From NCBI RefSeq assembly GCF_014197145.1, contig NZ_JACIEZ010000002.1:496001-560000 (forward strand): a stretch of 64,000 nt of DNA. The letters are read 5' to 3'. Below are positions 18,546 through 29,151 of the stretch, piece by piece. The position numbers were made by a program, and so were the translations under genes. This DNA is from Gellertiella hungarica (lineage in GTDB: Bacteria; Pseudomonadota; Alphaproteobacteria; Rhizobiales; Rhizobiaceae). How positions within the stretch are numbered: the stretch's first letter is position 1; every line of letters begins with the position of its first letter. The notes under the pieces were generated by a model that ran no database searches, was not told where the DNA came from, and worked only from the letters and a program-made list of their open reading frames with translations.

Positions 18546-18646
18546 TCCTGAAGGAAACCGGCGACATCGCTTTCGTCGCATGCTAGGAGGCGCTCGCAAG
18601 CGCCGGCGTGGCCGGCTTCCGTGCCTTCAGGTCGAGACCGGTTTTC

Positions 18647-20269
<1,623 letters not shown>

Positions 20270-20315
20270 GCAGACCCGGCCTGAAGGGGACGGCACAGAT
20301 GGCGAGGGCCGGAGC

Positions 20316-20699
20316 TCAGTTGCCCACGGTCACGTTGACGAAGTCTCCCTCGTCGCCATTGCCATAGATTTCCACGGTAACCATGACGCCGCCGCGCACC
20401 AGCGCCTTTGCAGCGGAGCGGGCTATGCTGCCGTGCTGCACCATGTATTCCATGTTTGCCCGGTTTTCGGCGCTGGCAAAGAAGTCGTCGTCCTCGTCGC
20501 CCCGCTGGGCAATGCCGAACTTGTGAAAGTTCGCCCGGTCCTGGCGCAGCACCTGCCACGGTTGCCTGAGGCGTTCGCCACTCGAATTGTAGAGATCGTC
20601 CTCGCCGATATAGGCGCGGTAGCTGCCGATGAGTTCATCGGCAAGGGCCGGCGCGGCGGGAAGGGCGGCAAGGGCCGCCAAAAGGCAAAGGGTCTTCAC
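20316..20699 (-). CDS. Small secreted protein of unknown function
   Basis: I do not recognise a family. The start is taken at GTG 20699, which has a good ribosome-binding site (GGAGAGAG) and gives a clean Sec signal peptide (hydrophobic core LCLLAALAALPAAPALA, cleavage before DELIGS). The ~107-residue mature part is hydrophilic (YRAYIGEDDLYNSSGERL; DEDDDFFASAE) and ends with a short beta-rich stretch (VMVTVEIYGNGDEGDFVNVTV). It is probably periplasmic. It stands 64 bases upstream of, and in the same orientation as, nothing obviously related except pepT behind it. Confidence 0.65.
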   Translation of the reverse strand: MKTLCLLAALAALPAAPALADELIGSYRAYIGEDDLYNSSGERLRQPWQVLRQDRANFHKFGIAQRGDEDDDFFASAENRANMEYMVQHGSIARSAAKALVRGGVMVTVEIYGNGDEGDFVNVTVGN

Positions 20700-20763
20700 G
20701 GGGGTCTCTCTCCTCAGGGATCTCGAAGCGGAGCGAAGCATATCACGCATCAGGCGCTGCTGC

Positions 20764-22005
20764 CTATGCCGGGGCTTGCTCTTCCCAGACCTGGACGAGT
20801 TCGACGATGGTTTGAACCGCCTTTTCCATATCCTGGCGGCTCACCCATTCGAGCGGCGAATGGAAGGCATGGCCACCGGCAAAAAGGTTGGGGCAGGGAA
20901 GTCCCATGAAGGAAAGTCGCGAACCATCGGTTCCGCCGCGGATGCTGCCCCGCACCGGCTCCATTCCGGCCCGGCGGATTGCCTCGAGCGCGTTTTCCAC
21001 GATCGCCGGGCTCCGCTCCAGAACCTCCTTCATGTTGCGATACTGCTCGGTGATCTTCATCCGGTAGCTGGAGCCCGGATGATCTTTCATGACCTCCCGC
21101 ACGATCTTCTCCAGGAGGCGTTCCTTCTCCTTCAGCCCCTCGACGGTGAAGTCCCGGACGATCAGGCCTATATGGGCCTTCTCCATGGAGCCGGAGAGAT
21201 CGGTCGGGTGAAGGAAGCCTTCCCGGCCTTCGGTCGTTTCCGGTGCCATGTGCTTCGGCAGCCGGTCGATGATGGCAGCGGCGATGCGGATCGCGTTTTC
21301 CATGCGGCCCTTGGCAAAGCCCGGATGGATGGCCACGCCGGTGATCTCGATGTCGACGCCATCGGCGGAAAAGGTCTCGTCCTCGATATGCCCGGCCGTC
21401 TCTCCATCGAGAGTATAGGCAAAATCGGCGCCGAGCTTCTGCAGGTCCACGCGGTTCACGCCACGCCCGACCTCTTCGTCGGGCGTGAAAAGGATCTTGA
21501 TCGTGCCGTGCGGTATCTGCGGATTCGCCATCAGCTCCGCCGCCGCCGTCATGATTTCGGCAATGCCTGCCTTGTCATCGGCCCCCAGCAGCGTCGTGCC
21601 GTCGGTGGTGACGATATCGTTGCCGATCTGGTTGGCGAGCTCCGGATGCTCCGCCACCCTTATGATGCGCGTGGCATCGGCCGGCAAAACGATATCGCCG
21701 CCCCGATAGTTCTCTATCACCTGCGGCTTAACGCCCGTCCCGGAGAAATCGGGAGCCGTATCCATGTGGGAGCAGAAGCAGATGACCGGTACCTGGGCCT
21801 TGCCGGTATTGGCCGGAATGGTGCCATAGACATAGCCATGCTCATCGAGATGCGCATCCGCAACGCCGATCGAACGCAGCTCCTCAACCAGCAGGCGCCC
21901 GAGATCCTTCTGCTTCTCCGTCGTCGGCTGAGACGTGGAGGAGGGATCCGACTGCGTATCGATCGCGACATAGCGCAGGAAACGGGAAAGGACGGTGTCG
22001 TTCAT
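20764..22005 (-). CDS. pepT: Peptidase T (tripeptide aminopeptidase)
   Basis: A 413-residue M20-family metallopeptidase of normal PepT length. Zinc-site motifs are visible: SHMDTAPDFSG (His and Asp ligands, about residue 78), GADDKAG (bridging Asp, about 141) and DEEVGRG (catalytic and ligand Glu, about 175). The C-terminal GGHAFHSPLEW carries the last ligand histidine. Cytoplasmic release of N-terminal residues from tripeptides is the known role. Confidence 0.92.
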   Translation of the reverse strand: MNDTVLSRFLRYVAIDTQSDPSSTSQPTTEKQKDLGRLLVEELRSIGVADAHLDEHGYVYGTIPANTGKAQVPVICFCSHMDTAPDFSGTGVKPQVIENYRGGDIVLPADATRIIRVAEHPELANQIGNDIVTTDGTTLLGADDKAGIAEIMTAAAELMANPQIPHGTIKILFTPDEEVGRGVNRVDLQKLGADFAYTLDGETAGHIEDETFSADGVDIEITGVAIHPGFAKGRMENAIRIAAAIIDRLPKHMAPETTEGREGFLHPTDLSGSMEKAHIGLIVRDFTVEGLKEKERLLEKIVREVMKDHPGSSYRMKITEQYRNMKEVLERSPAIVENALEAIRRAGMEPVRGSIRGGTDGSRLSFMGLPCPNLFAGGHAFHSPLEWVSRQDMEKAVQTIVELVQVWEEQAPA

Positions 22006-22100
22006 GGGGGTACTCCAGAATATTTGGGAAGCCGATGCGCTACGAGATCCTGCACTGCATGAGCGGTTAGGTAAACGCGCCTGCAGGACACCTATATGCG

Positions 22101-23153
22101 TTACGTCTTCCTCGACTGGTAGGCCGCCTCCGTCGAGCCAAAGTAACGCCTGAGACGGGAAATCGGCTGCTCAAAGTAATGGAACGAAAGCATTGCGGCA
22201 GGAAGGGTCAACGCGGCGCCCAGATAAACGTCTGGCGGCCAATGCGGTGTTTCTCGGTACGTACCGTTGCCAGTCAGAATTCCCTGCCAGACATAGAGTC
22301 CGTAAGATATGGTGCCGAGATAGGCGAGCGGTCGGAATTCCAAGGCATTGGCCAGCCAGCTTTCTTGGCGCAGGAAAACCCAGCAGATGAAACCTCCAAT
22401 TCCGACCGGCGACAGCTGGACAGACAGATCGGTTGGCCCCGTCGCCAGCGGTAATAGGATGATCGCGATACAAAGTCCAAGGAAGAAATTCGACCGAAAA
22501 ACCGTTGAACACCTGTCCACGATCAAGGCGTAGAAGCAGCCGCAGATGATCGGGTAAATTGCCGGAATAGTCCAGCTGGGCTGTACGCCCATTCCGCGGA
22601 AGTCGAAGGGAATTCCGTTGAGCACCAGTAAACATAGCCCGATGATCGCCAGGCTTGCCACACCGAGCCAGTAGCGGTGAGGCAGTAGTGCCAAGCTCAC
22701 AAACGGCCAGAAAAGATAAAACTGCTCTTCAACCGCCAAGCTCCAGAAATGGGAGAGATAGTTCAGTTTGGCATCGGGCGGAGTGTAATTGCCAAGAAAG
22801 AGAAGTGAAAAAGTAAACGCTTGAGGCTTGAATTTAGCTATACCGGCTGCTGCGAGGGCAATGCATACGGCGAGAACTAGAAAATAAAGTGGGAATATTC
22901 GTAGCGCGCGCCTTACGAAGAAATTAAAAATTTTTATTGTGCCCGTTTTATCATTCTCGCGCAGGAGAAGTGTCGTAATCAAAAAGCCAGAAAGAACGAA
23001 GAAAGTCTTGGCGCCATAATTTGCGTTGAAAACAGAGAAAAAGAGCTTCACGCTTTCTGTTGTTGCGCCTTCGACTATTCCAACATGCGAAACTATTACC
23101 AGAATTACAGAAAAGGCTCTAAGGGCATTAAATCCCTTTATATGCTGCATCAC
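22101..23153 (-). CDS. Acyltransferase family 3 membrane protein (OafA/YrhL type)
   Basis: A 350-residue protein with about ten membrane helices. Hallmarks of acyltransferase-3 proteins are the N-terminal NALRAFSVILVIVSH, FFVLSGFLITTLLL and RALRIFPLYFLVL with the conserved Arg and Pro. No SGNH domain is attached. Members O-acetylate or otherwise acylate surface sugars. Its base composition is lower in G+C than the pepT side. It could modify the O-antigen encoded upstream, but that is inference from proximity only. Confidence 0.82.
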   Translation of the reverse strand: MMQHIKGFNALRAFSVILVIVSHVGIVEGATTESVKLFFSVFNANYGAKTFFVLSGFLITTLLLRENDKTGTIKIFNFFVRRALRIFPLYFLVLAVCIALAAAGIAKFKPQAFTFSLLFLGNYTPPDAKLNYLSHFWSLAVEEQFYLFWPFVSLALLPHRYWLGVASLAIIGLCLLVLNGIPFDFRGMGVQPSWTIPAIYPIICGCFYALIVDRCSTVFRSNFFLGLCIAIILLPLATGPTDLSVQLSPVGIGGFICWVFLRQESWLANALEFRPLAYLGTISYGLYVWQGILTGNGTYRETPHWPPDVYLGAALTLPAAMLSFHYFEQPISRLRRYFGSTEAAYQSRKT

Positions 23154-23241
23154 GAAAAGTCCGTTTCTAGATTGCCTAGCTTGTTATGTCGCATTACAAT
23201 TATTATATGAAGCGACATAACGCAAAGGAAGGCTCAGGCAC

Positions 23242-24135
23242 TTGTTGGCGAAAAGGCAGATTGGCGCAAGCGGAATTTCGATTTCCTCACTCGGTTTCGG
23301 TGCAGGCGGCTTCTGGGGGATGCCCCTTTTCGATGAAGGCGTCGCCCGCTCGCTAGTCGATATCGCACTGGAGCGCGGGATTGATGCCTTCGATACCGGC
23401 CCCAATTATTCCCAAGCGAACGCAGAGCCGCGATTGGGCAGGATTTTGGGTTCCCGTGTCAATGATGTCTTTCTGGCCACGAAGGTCGGTACGAGACTAA
23501 TCAATGGCAAGCACGTGAAGGGCTACACTCGGGCCGAGATGACGCAATCGTTTGAGCAGAGCCTCCGTCTGCTCGGCCGAGACCACGTGGATCTCCTACA
23601 GTTCCACGGAATGCCCGACCCGCTCACAAATGAAGCCATGGACTTTCTGCTCGAGCAAAAACAAAAGGGACGCACCCGACTTGTTGGGACCTCCACGAGC
23701 GTTGAAGGTGGACGGCAGGCGCTGGCGGCAGGCGGCTTTGATGTCCTGATGATTGAGTACAACGTCATTCATCGGCACGAAGAGAAGCAGCTAACAGAAG
23801 ATGCGGCGAAGGTTGGCGTGGGTATCCTTGTGAAATCACCACTTGCGCAGACGCTTTACTCAAACCGAATCTGGAAGGTTCGTTCACTTTCGGATTTCTG
23901 GTACCTTGCTCGTGCACTGAAGAATATGCGCCACAAGATAATAAAAGGCCGAAAGTACCGGTTCCTGACGGAAAACGGCCCCGGCCACGATCTCGCTCTT
24001 CAGTTCGTTCTCGATAATAAAGATGTAACGGCAGCAATCATAGGAACCACGCGGCCCCATAACCTGCTGGCGAATATCCAAGCGGCCCAACAACCTCTTC
24101 CCCCCGACATTCGCCGGCGAATTCTGGCAGCCTGA
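23242..24135 (+). CDS. Aldo/keto reductase
   Basis: A 297-residue aldo/keto reductase. The start is TTG 23242, preceded by AAGGAAGG with 9 bases spacing; no ATG fits the N-terminal strand KRQIGASGISISSLGFG. The Asp-Tyr pair (DTGPNYSQ, about 52-57), Lys (ATKVG, about 80) and His (LLQFHGM, about 117) of the catalytic tetrad are present. Cofactor-binding residues near the C-terminus (IIGTTRPHNLLANI) fit the family. The substrate is unknown. It is divergent from the acyltransferase gene and shares its lower G+C. Confidence 0.83.
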   Translation: MLAKRQIGASGISISSLGFGAGGFWGMPLFDEGVARSLVDIALERGIDAFDTGPNYSQANAEPRLGRILGSRVNDVFLATKVGTRLINGKHVKGYTRAEMTQSFEQSLRLLGRDHVDLLQFHGMPDPLTNEAMDFLLEQKQKGRTRLVGTSTSVEGGRQALAAGGFDVLMIEYNVIHRHEEKQLTEDAAKVGVGILVKSPLAQTLYSNRIWKVRSLSDFWYLARALKNMRHKIIKGRKYRFLTENGPGHDLALQFVLDNKDVTAAIIGTTRPHNLLANIQAAQQPLPPDIRRRILAA

Positions 24136-24312
24136 CTCTATAAGACGCTTTCACAGCGCCGTTTCAACGTTAGACTGAGTCGAAAGCAGGACTCGAGACG
24201 TCGACAACTTAACCATAAGGTGTATACAATACGAGTTGCTATTCGCTTGTACGTAGCTAAACGAAGCAAACCTCGCTGCCTCAAGCCTTCTCGCTCTTAT
24301 CTCGGCTTCGAA

Positions 24313-26723
24313 CTAAACCCGGTAGCCGCCATCCGGCAGACGCTCGTATGACACGCCGCCCTCTCGCGCAAACATTGCCGCCATTGCGTCTTCGACCGGG
24401 TGGCCCGTCGAACGGCGTCGGTCATCCTTCAGCATGGCCTGCAGTTGATCGGCGTCGTCTTCCGTGTCGCCCATGGGCCATAGCACCGTTGTGGCAAGGT
24501 TTCGCTTGCGCGTCATGAGGCTGTTGAGAAGGCAGTCGAAAGACTGCTCCTGGAAAGCGGGATGAATTGCCATGGGCAGGTGGATCGTTACCGGTCTTGT
24601 CTGGCCTATGCGGTGAACACGGTCATTGCATTGCTCTTCAACAGCAGGATTCCACCATCGTGACAGGTGGATAACATGCGTGGCGGCCGTCAGGGTTAGG
24701 CCAGTGCCTGCCGCCTTGGGTGCCAAGACGAGCAGATCAAAACCCCGATCGTCCTTGAGGTGATTCTGGAATCGGTTGACGATCTCCTGACGTTTGTGGA
24801 TGGGCGTGGAGCCGTTGATCAGATCGACCCTGTTCAGCCCGAATACCTGCTTGACCAATCCGATAAACCGGTACTGCATCTGGAGATGCTCGATGAACAC
24901 CAGGGCGCGTTCCCTCTTTGCCCGGATCTTTTCGAGAATGTCGAAACAAGCGGAGAGCCGGGCAGACATTTCGATAAAGGACTGAGCTTCGTCCGACGCG
25001 GTGATGGCCGGGTGTACCGATACTGTCCGGATATGGTGCAGCATTTTGAGTGCACTCCCGCGGCTGCCGGTCGTGAGCTTAAGGCGGGCATCCTCATAGG
25101 TGCGGGCCTGATAGTCAGGCATGAGCCGAGGCCGAAGGATGCGCGTCTTCGTCGGCAGGTCGCGGGCGACATCCTCCTTCAGTCGGCGCAAAGCGACGGG
25201 AGGAAGTCCGTTTTGCCTGCTGAATACGAGCTGATTGAGCTCCTGCATGTTTCCCGCCTCCGGCGTCCTGAACCGGGCCCGGAAATCAAGAAGTGTACCC
25301 AGCCGTCCCGGAACCAACTGTTCGTAGATCGCCCAGAGATCCGTCGTCGAGTTTTCGATGGGGGTACCAGTCCGGCCGATATGGAAATCCGCCTTGACCG
25401 CCATTCCTGCCTTTGCCCTCAAGCTCACCGGGTTCTTCAGAGCCTGAATCTCGTCGAAGACGACGGCGCTGAACGGGATTGCGCCGAGGGAGTGCTGATA
25501 GTTGGTCAGCGTCGTGTAGGTGGTCAGGACCCAGAAATCATGACCACGGCCTTGCCTGATCGCATCTTCGAGGAATCCCAGTTCGAGAAGGGTATCACCG
25601 AAATCAGTGTCCATCCCACGGGCCCCGGCCTTCTTCACCGCCCCGGTTGCGCTTCCATAAAGACGAACGAGATGGCCGAGGCCGCCCGGACCCACATGGT
25701 TTGCCACCTCCATCTCCCAGTTTTCGAGGAGAGACGTAGGTGCAACCACGAGGATTGGCCCAGCCTTTTGTCCGGAGACAGGGCTATTGGCTCGCAACCA
25801 GCACAGGAAGGCAATCGTCTGAAGCGTTTTACCGAGACCCTGCTCATCTGCGTTCAGAATACCAGGCAAACCGGACTGCCAGGCCTCGATTTGCCATTTC
25901 AGGCTTTCGATCTGATGTTCCTTGAGTGCGGTTCGGATGACAGGCGGAACGGATGCGGGCAGAAACGCCATGCGGGGCTTGAACGCGAGCTTCCATTTCA
26001 GGCTCTCATAATTGTCCTCTGTTTCCAGGATGACCGGCCCTTTAGGCTTTTCCTCTGCTTCCTCTGGCAGTTCGCGTTCATTGATTGGCGCCTCCGCCTG
26101 TTCGGCCTCCATGAGTTCCCGTTGCCGCCGCACGGCATGCTCGGTTGCCGGCGTCGCAGCGATGGTCTCCCCGGCAAACGGGACGTCCGGGCGACTTGCC
26201 TCTATGGCGCTCCTGATATCCTGCTCCAGAACCGCAAGGTCTTCCGCGGGCAGACCGCGGATCATTCTCGCAGTCGCTTCGCCAAAAATTTCGGGAAGCC
26301 ATGTGGTGCCGCTGGGCTCGAACAGATCGAGATTAGGCTTCATATAGACGACCTTGCCCGTAACGCGTTCGGAGTATTCCCGCGTTTCGACCAGAACGGG
26401 TTCCGCGTGGGCGTCGATCAGCTCCTGCTCCTGCGCCGCCGAGAGGCCGTCAAGAAGCCCGCGCCGGCGCAAGTCTGCCTCGATTGCTTCAGAGATCAGG
26501 AGCCGAGGGTTCCTGATGAAGTCACGACGGGCTTCTGCGGGCGCCGACTTCATCCGGTGCATTACGTCGAGCGCGGGTGCTGCTGAGCGGTCCACGACAA
26601 GATAGCTGCGCTCGCCGGTCTTATAGGCGGGGATCGAGCCTTTATCTGCAAGCCTGCTCCTGAACGCCTGCAGGGCAGGACCGTCGAGAAGGCTTGCTTC
26701 CTCTCTAGCCGTTGCCCGCTTTC
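24313..26723 (-). CDS. SNF2-family helicase, 5' end missing at a recombination boundary
   Basis: SF2 helicase of the SNF2 type: DEQGLGKTLQT (motif I), VVFDEIQALKN (DEIQ, motif II), GRTGTPIEN (motif III) and QCNDRVHRIGQTRP (motif VI), in a body of at least 760 residues. The conservative start is GTG 26595. The frame stays open and protein-like upstream to about 26723 (ARKRATAREEASLLDGPALQ...), has no good start there, and then runs into the 128-bp repeat. So the true N-terminus has been removed. The minus-strand orientation and position next to att copy 1 suggest cargo of an older integrative element. Substrate and role are unknown. Confidence 0.75.
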
Positions 26724-26851
26724 GGGCATGGGCATCACCTCTGGGCTACAGTTCTGGGCATCAGGTCGCCAATGATGCCAAAACAGGATCCGGCGCGGCT
26801 GGAAAACTCAAGAATAACAGGAATTTGGGAGAAGTGGCTGGGGAACCTGGA
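26724..26851. repeat. 128-bp repeat, left copy (integrase upstream region plus tRNA 3' end)
   Basis: This segment matches 61564-61691 with about ten mismatches and no gap that I can see. The right copy lies between an integrase start and tRNA-Gln; here no integrase follows on the left, only the cut-off SNF2 gene. It includes three 13-bp-spaced motifs of the type [CTA]TGGGCATCA (26728, 26741, 26754) and ends in the 17-base att core. Confidence 0.85.
26835..26851. other. att core copy 1 (left end of element II)
   Basis: TGGCTGGGGAACCTGGA is identical to the complement of the last 17 bases of the tRNA-Gln gene, including the encoded CCA. It is one of three direct copies (also 33283 and 61675). 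Confidence 0.85.
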
Positions 26852-26858
26852 CCCTCAT

Positions 26859-26948
26859 GGGGTACGCAGATAAGCGTTTGATCTTGAAAAACATTCAGCG
26901 ATTTCATAAAGGTAGGGTACATTCAACAGGGCATTTTGAGGTACATAC
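26859..26948. repeat. Arm-type site candidates at left end of element II
   Basis: Three related motifs, GGGGTACGC (26859), AGGGTACATTC (26914) and GAGGTACATAC (26938), sit between att core 1 and the integrase start. The same set, GAGGTACATAC, GGGGTACCA and GAGGTACGC, recurs at 33209-33241 near the other end. Repeats on both flanks of the core are what tyrosine integrases bind with their N-terminal domain. Confidence 0.6.
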
Positions 26949-26949
26949 T

Positions 26950-28368
26950 TTGTCTCGCAGTCGTGCGCCGACCTACCTTGAGAGGATGAACAACGGTGGC
27001 TGGAGGGTGTCGGTTCCGGTCCCCCGAGAACTCGTCAAAGCCATCGGCAAGACCCGCCTGAAGCGTTCCCTTGAGACGCATAGCCAAGCCGAAGCGGAAC
27101 GGAAGAAACATGCCGTCGTGGCCGAGTTCCTCGCGATGATACAAGCCGCCCGGGAAGGAAGGCTGCCGAAGGCCACAGTCGTGGGGATCGCCGCCGCGCC
27201 TTCCATGTCCGACCGGGAGCTTACCAGTCTGGCCCTTGATCTTCGAAGCAATCTCCAGTCCCAACACGAAGGCACCGACGATTTCGAGTTGGAGAAAGAA
27301 GGCATCTTTCAGGTGGCAGAACGGATCAGGGGGCCTGAGATCGGGGTTGATGAGGAGACGGACAGTCCGGTGTTCGACCCGCACAGCGAGAAGAAGGCTG
27401 GCCAGTTTCTCCGCGTTGCCCTCGGCAAGGAAACGCCCGTTCGTGAGCCGCTGGATCTCTTCCATGCACAGGTGAAGTGGTCGCCGCGTACCAAGAGCGA
27501 CAGCGGCAGGGCGATCAACGCGCTGGAAGACTGGTGCAAGGACAAGCGTGTGCCCTTCGTCATTGAGGCCATTACCCGCAAGAGGGCTGGCCAGTTCATC
27601 GGTGACCTCGCGGCCAACCCAGACAGGCCACTGACCAACCGCACCATCAACAAATATCTGTCCTGCCTTTCACAGTTCTGGTTCTGGCTGGAGAAGCGTG
27701 GCTATGTCGAGCTTGATAGCTCTCCTTGGTCACGCCAATCGCTGCCCAAGGTCCAGCCGAAGGAGGACGAGAAGGAACGACCGTTCACTGACGACGAGAT
27801 GCTTAAGCTGTTCAGCGGCCAACCCAATCAACCCTATCTCAAGGACGTGATGTTGATCGGTGCCCTGACAGGTGCCCGCATCGACGCGATCATCAGCCTC
27901 AAGCGCAAGGACATCACCGAGGACGGAAACATTCGCTTCAAGCCGCAGAAACGGGAGAAGGCGTCCCGTCTGGTTCCGATCCATAGCGCCTTGAAATCGA
28001 CCATGGAGCGGCTTGTGAAGGGCAAGCAGCCCGATGATGATCTATTCCCCGAATGTCCTCCCGTGGCCGCTGACAAGCCGCAGGAACGGTCCATGCCGGC
28101 GGTCAAAGCCTTCACCTACTACCGCAGGGCCTCGGGCATCGTTGATCCGGTGGAGGGCAAGCGCAGAGATCGCGTCAACTTCCACTCGTTCCGCCGATGG
28201 TTCATCACGAAGGCGCTTCAAGCGGGCCAGCCTGAACTGGTGGTTCAGATCGTGGTCGGGCACAAGCCGCAGAGCGTCGCAGCTAACGTGTACCTTGGAG
28301 GGCTTACCATCGAGCAGATGATTGAATGCGTTGAGGCGGTGAAGCTGCCGTCGGCTCTCACTGAATGA
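26950..28368 (+). CDS. int: Tyrosine site-specific integrase of element II
   Basis: Tyrosine recombinase of about 472 residues. The catalytic domain shows LTGARIDAIISLKRKDI (first Arg), HSFRRWFITKAL (His-x-x-Arg box, with Phe at the Leu position) and a C-terminal GHKPQSVAANVYLGG with the presumed nucleophilic Tyr. The N-terminal part (APTYLERMNNGGWRVSVPVP) is the usual arm/core-binding region. The frame is open from ATG 26857, but that start touches the att core. TTG 26950 has GAGG at the right distance and leaves the arm-site repeats non-coding; ATG 26986 is another option. Expected to recombine at the 3' end of tRNA-Gln. Confidence 0.85.
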   Translation: MSRSRAPTYLERMNNGGWRVSVPVPRELVKAIGKTRLKRSLETHSQAEAERKKHAVVAEFLAMIQAAREGRLPKATVVGIAAAPSMSDRELTSLALDLRSNLQSQHEGTDDFELEKEGIFQVAERIRGPEIGVDEETDSPVFDPHSEKKAGQFLRVALGKETPVREPLDLFHAQVKWSPRTKSDSGRAINALEDWCKDKRVPFVIEAITRKRAGQFIGDLAANPDRPLTNRTINKYLSCLSQFWFWLEKRGYVELDSSPWSRQSLPKVQPKEDEKERPFTDDEMLKLFSGQPNQPYLKDVMLIGALTGARIDAIISLKRKDITEDGNIRFKPQKREKASRLVPIHSALKSTMERLVKGKQPDDDLFPECPPVAADKPQERSMPAVKAFTYYRRASGIVDPVEGKRRDRVNFHSFRRWFITKALQAGQPELVVQIVVGHKPQSVAANVYLGGLTIEQMIECVEAVKLPSALTE

Positions 28369-28605
28369 CGCCGTTCCAGCCATGTATCTTGCGATGACAG
28401 CGGTCCCTTCCGCGTCCAGCTCCGATGTCCGGACATCAATCTAAATGCAGAGGCCTCAAAAGATTCACTTCTCTGAATTAGTTTGGCATACGCATCGGCC
28501 TGAACATGGGACAATTGCGCAGGAACGCACGGTTTGTGGATGGATTAGGGAAAGAAATCGATTAATTATTTTCGCTTAGCATCGGGTTTCTCAACGGGAT
28601 TGTCT

Positions 28606-29151
28606 ATGCGTCCGCTCACCTCCCAGAACATCGAATCAGAACTGAGCTATGCCTACATCCATGCGGTGGCGGCCAGCGCCGGTATGGGGTGTGAGGTTGC
28701 TGGTAGGCATGATGATGCAGCAGGCGTCGATGCAAAGATCACAGCTTGGGGACCGTTTAAGGGTGGCCTCCTGCAAGAGGTGGATTTAAAGGTTCAGCTC
28801 AAGGCTACTGTGAAGCCGCCCACATTAGCGGGGAGCTGCTTTTCTTATAGCTTGGCTGGCATACCACGTTATGATGATTTGCGGTCGACGGAGGTTGCTA
28901 CTCCACGGATACTGGTTGTGCTTTTTCTGCCCTCAAGGCCTGAGGAGTGGGTTTCTCACTCAACTGATGCATTGATGCTAAGAAATTGCGCTTACTGGGT
29001 CAGTTTGCGTGGAGCAGACCCCTCATCTAATGCGACTGCGCAGACGGTTTACATACCGCAGATGCAAAAATTTGACCCCGCTGGGCTGACCGAGCTTATG
29101 AGTTCCCTGTCGAGATTTGAACTGCCATCCTACAAGGGAAGCGAACCTTGA
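28606..29151 (+). CDS. DUF4365-like putative nuclease
   Basis: A 181-residue protein with the layout of DUF4365/PD-(D/E)XK nucleases: a conserved glutamate in the first helix (NIESELSY, Glu12), GVDAKI (Asp42) and VDLKVQLKAT with the Gln-x-Lys pair (Gln64, Lys66), then alternating strands and helices. DUF4365 domains are common in bacterial defence loci. I start at ATG 28606; TTG 28600 is in frame two codons earlier. The stop overlaps the next start (TTGA), so the two products are probably made together. Preceded by 237 AT-rich bases likely to hold the promoter. Confidence 0.6.
   Translation: MRPLTSQNIESELSYAYIHAVAASAGMGCEVAGRHDDAAGVDAKITAWGPFKGGLLQEVDLKVQLKATVKPPTLAGSCFSYSLAGIPRYDDLRSTEVATPRILVVLFLPSRPEEWVSHSTDALMLRNCAYWVSLRGADPSSNATAQTVYIPQMQKFDPAGLTELMSSLSRFELPSYKGSEP

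Noticed and set aside
24760..26586. 608-codon plus-strand open frame
   Set aside because: Antisense to the SNF2 helicase gene with all helicase motifs; no recognisable protein content.
26835..26851. Second or third tRNA-Gln gene at the att copies (also 33283-33299)
   Set aside because: Only the 17-22 bases of the 3' end are present; no anticodon or D-arm follows, so these are att remnants.
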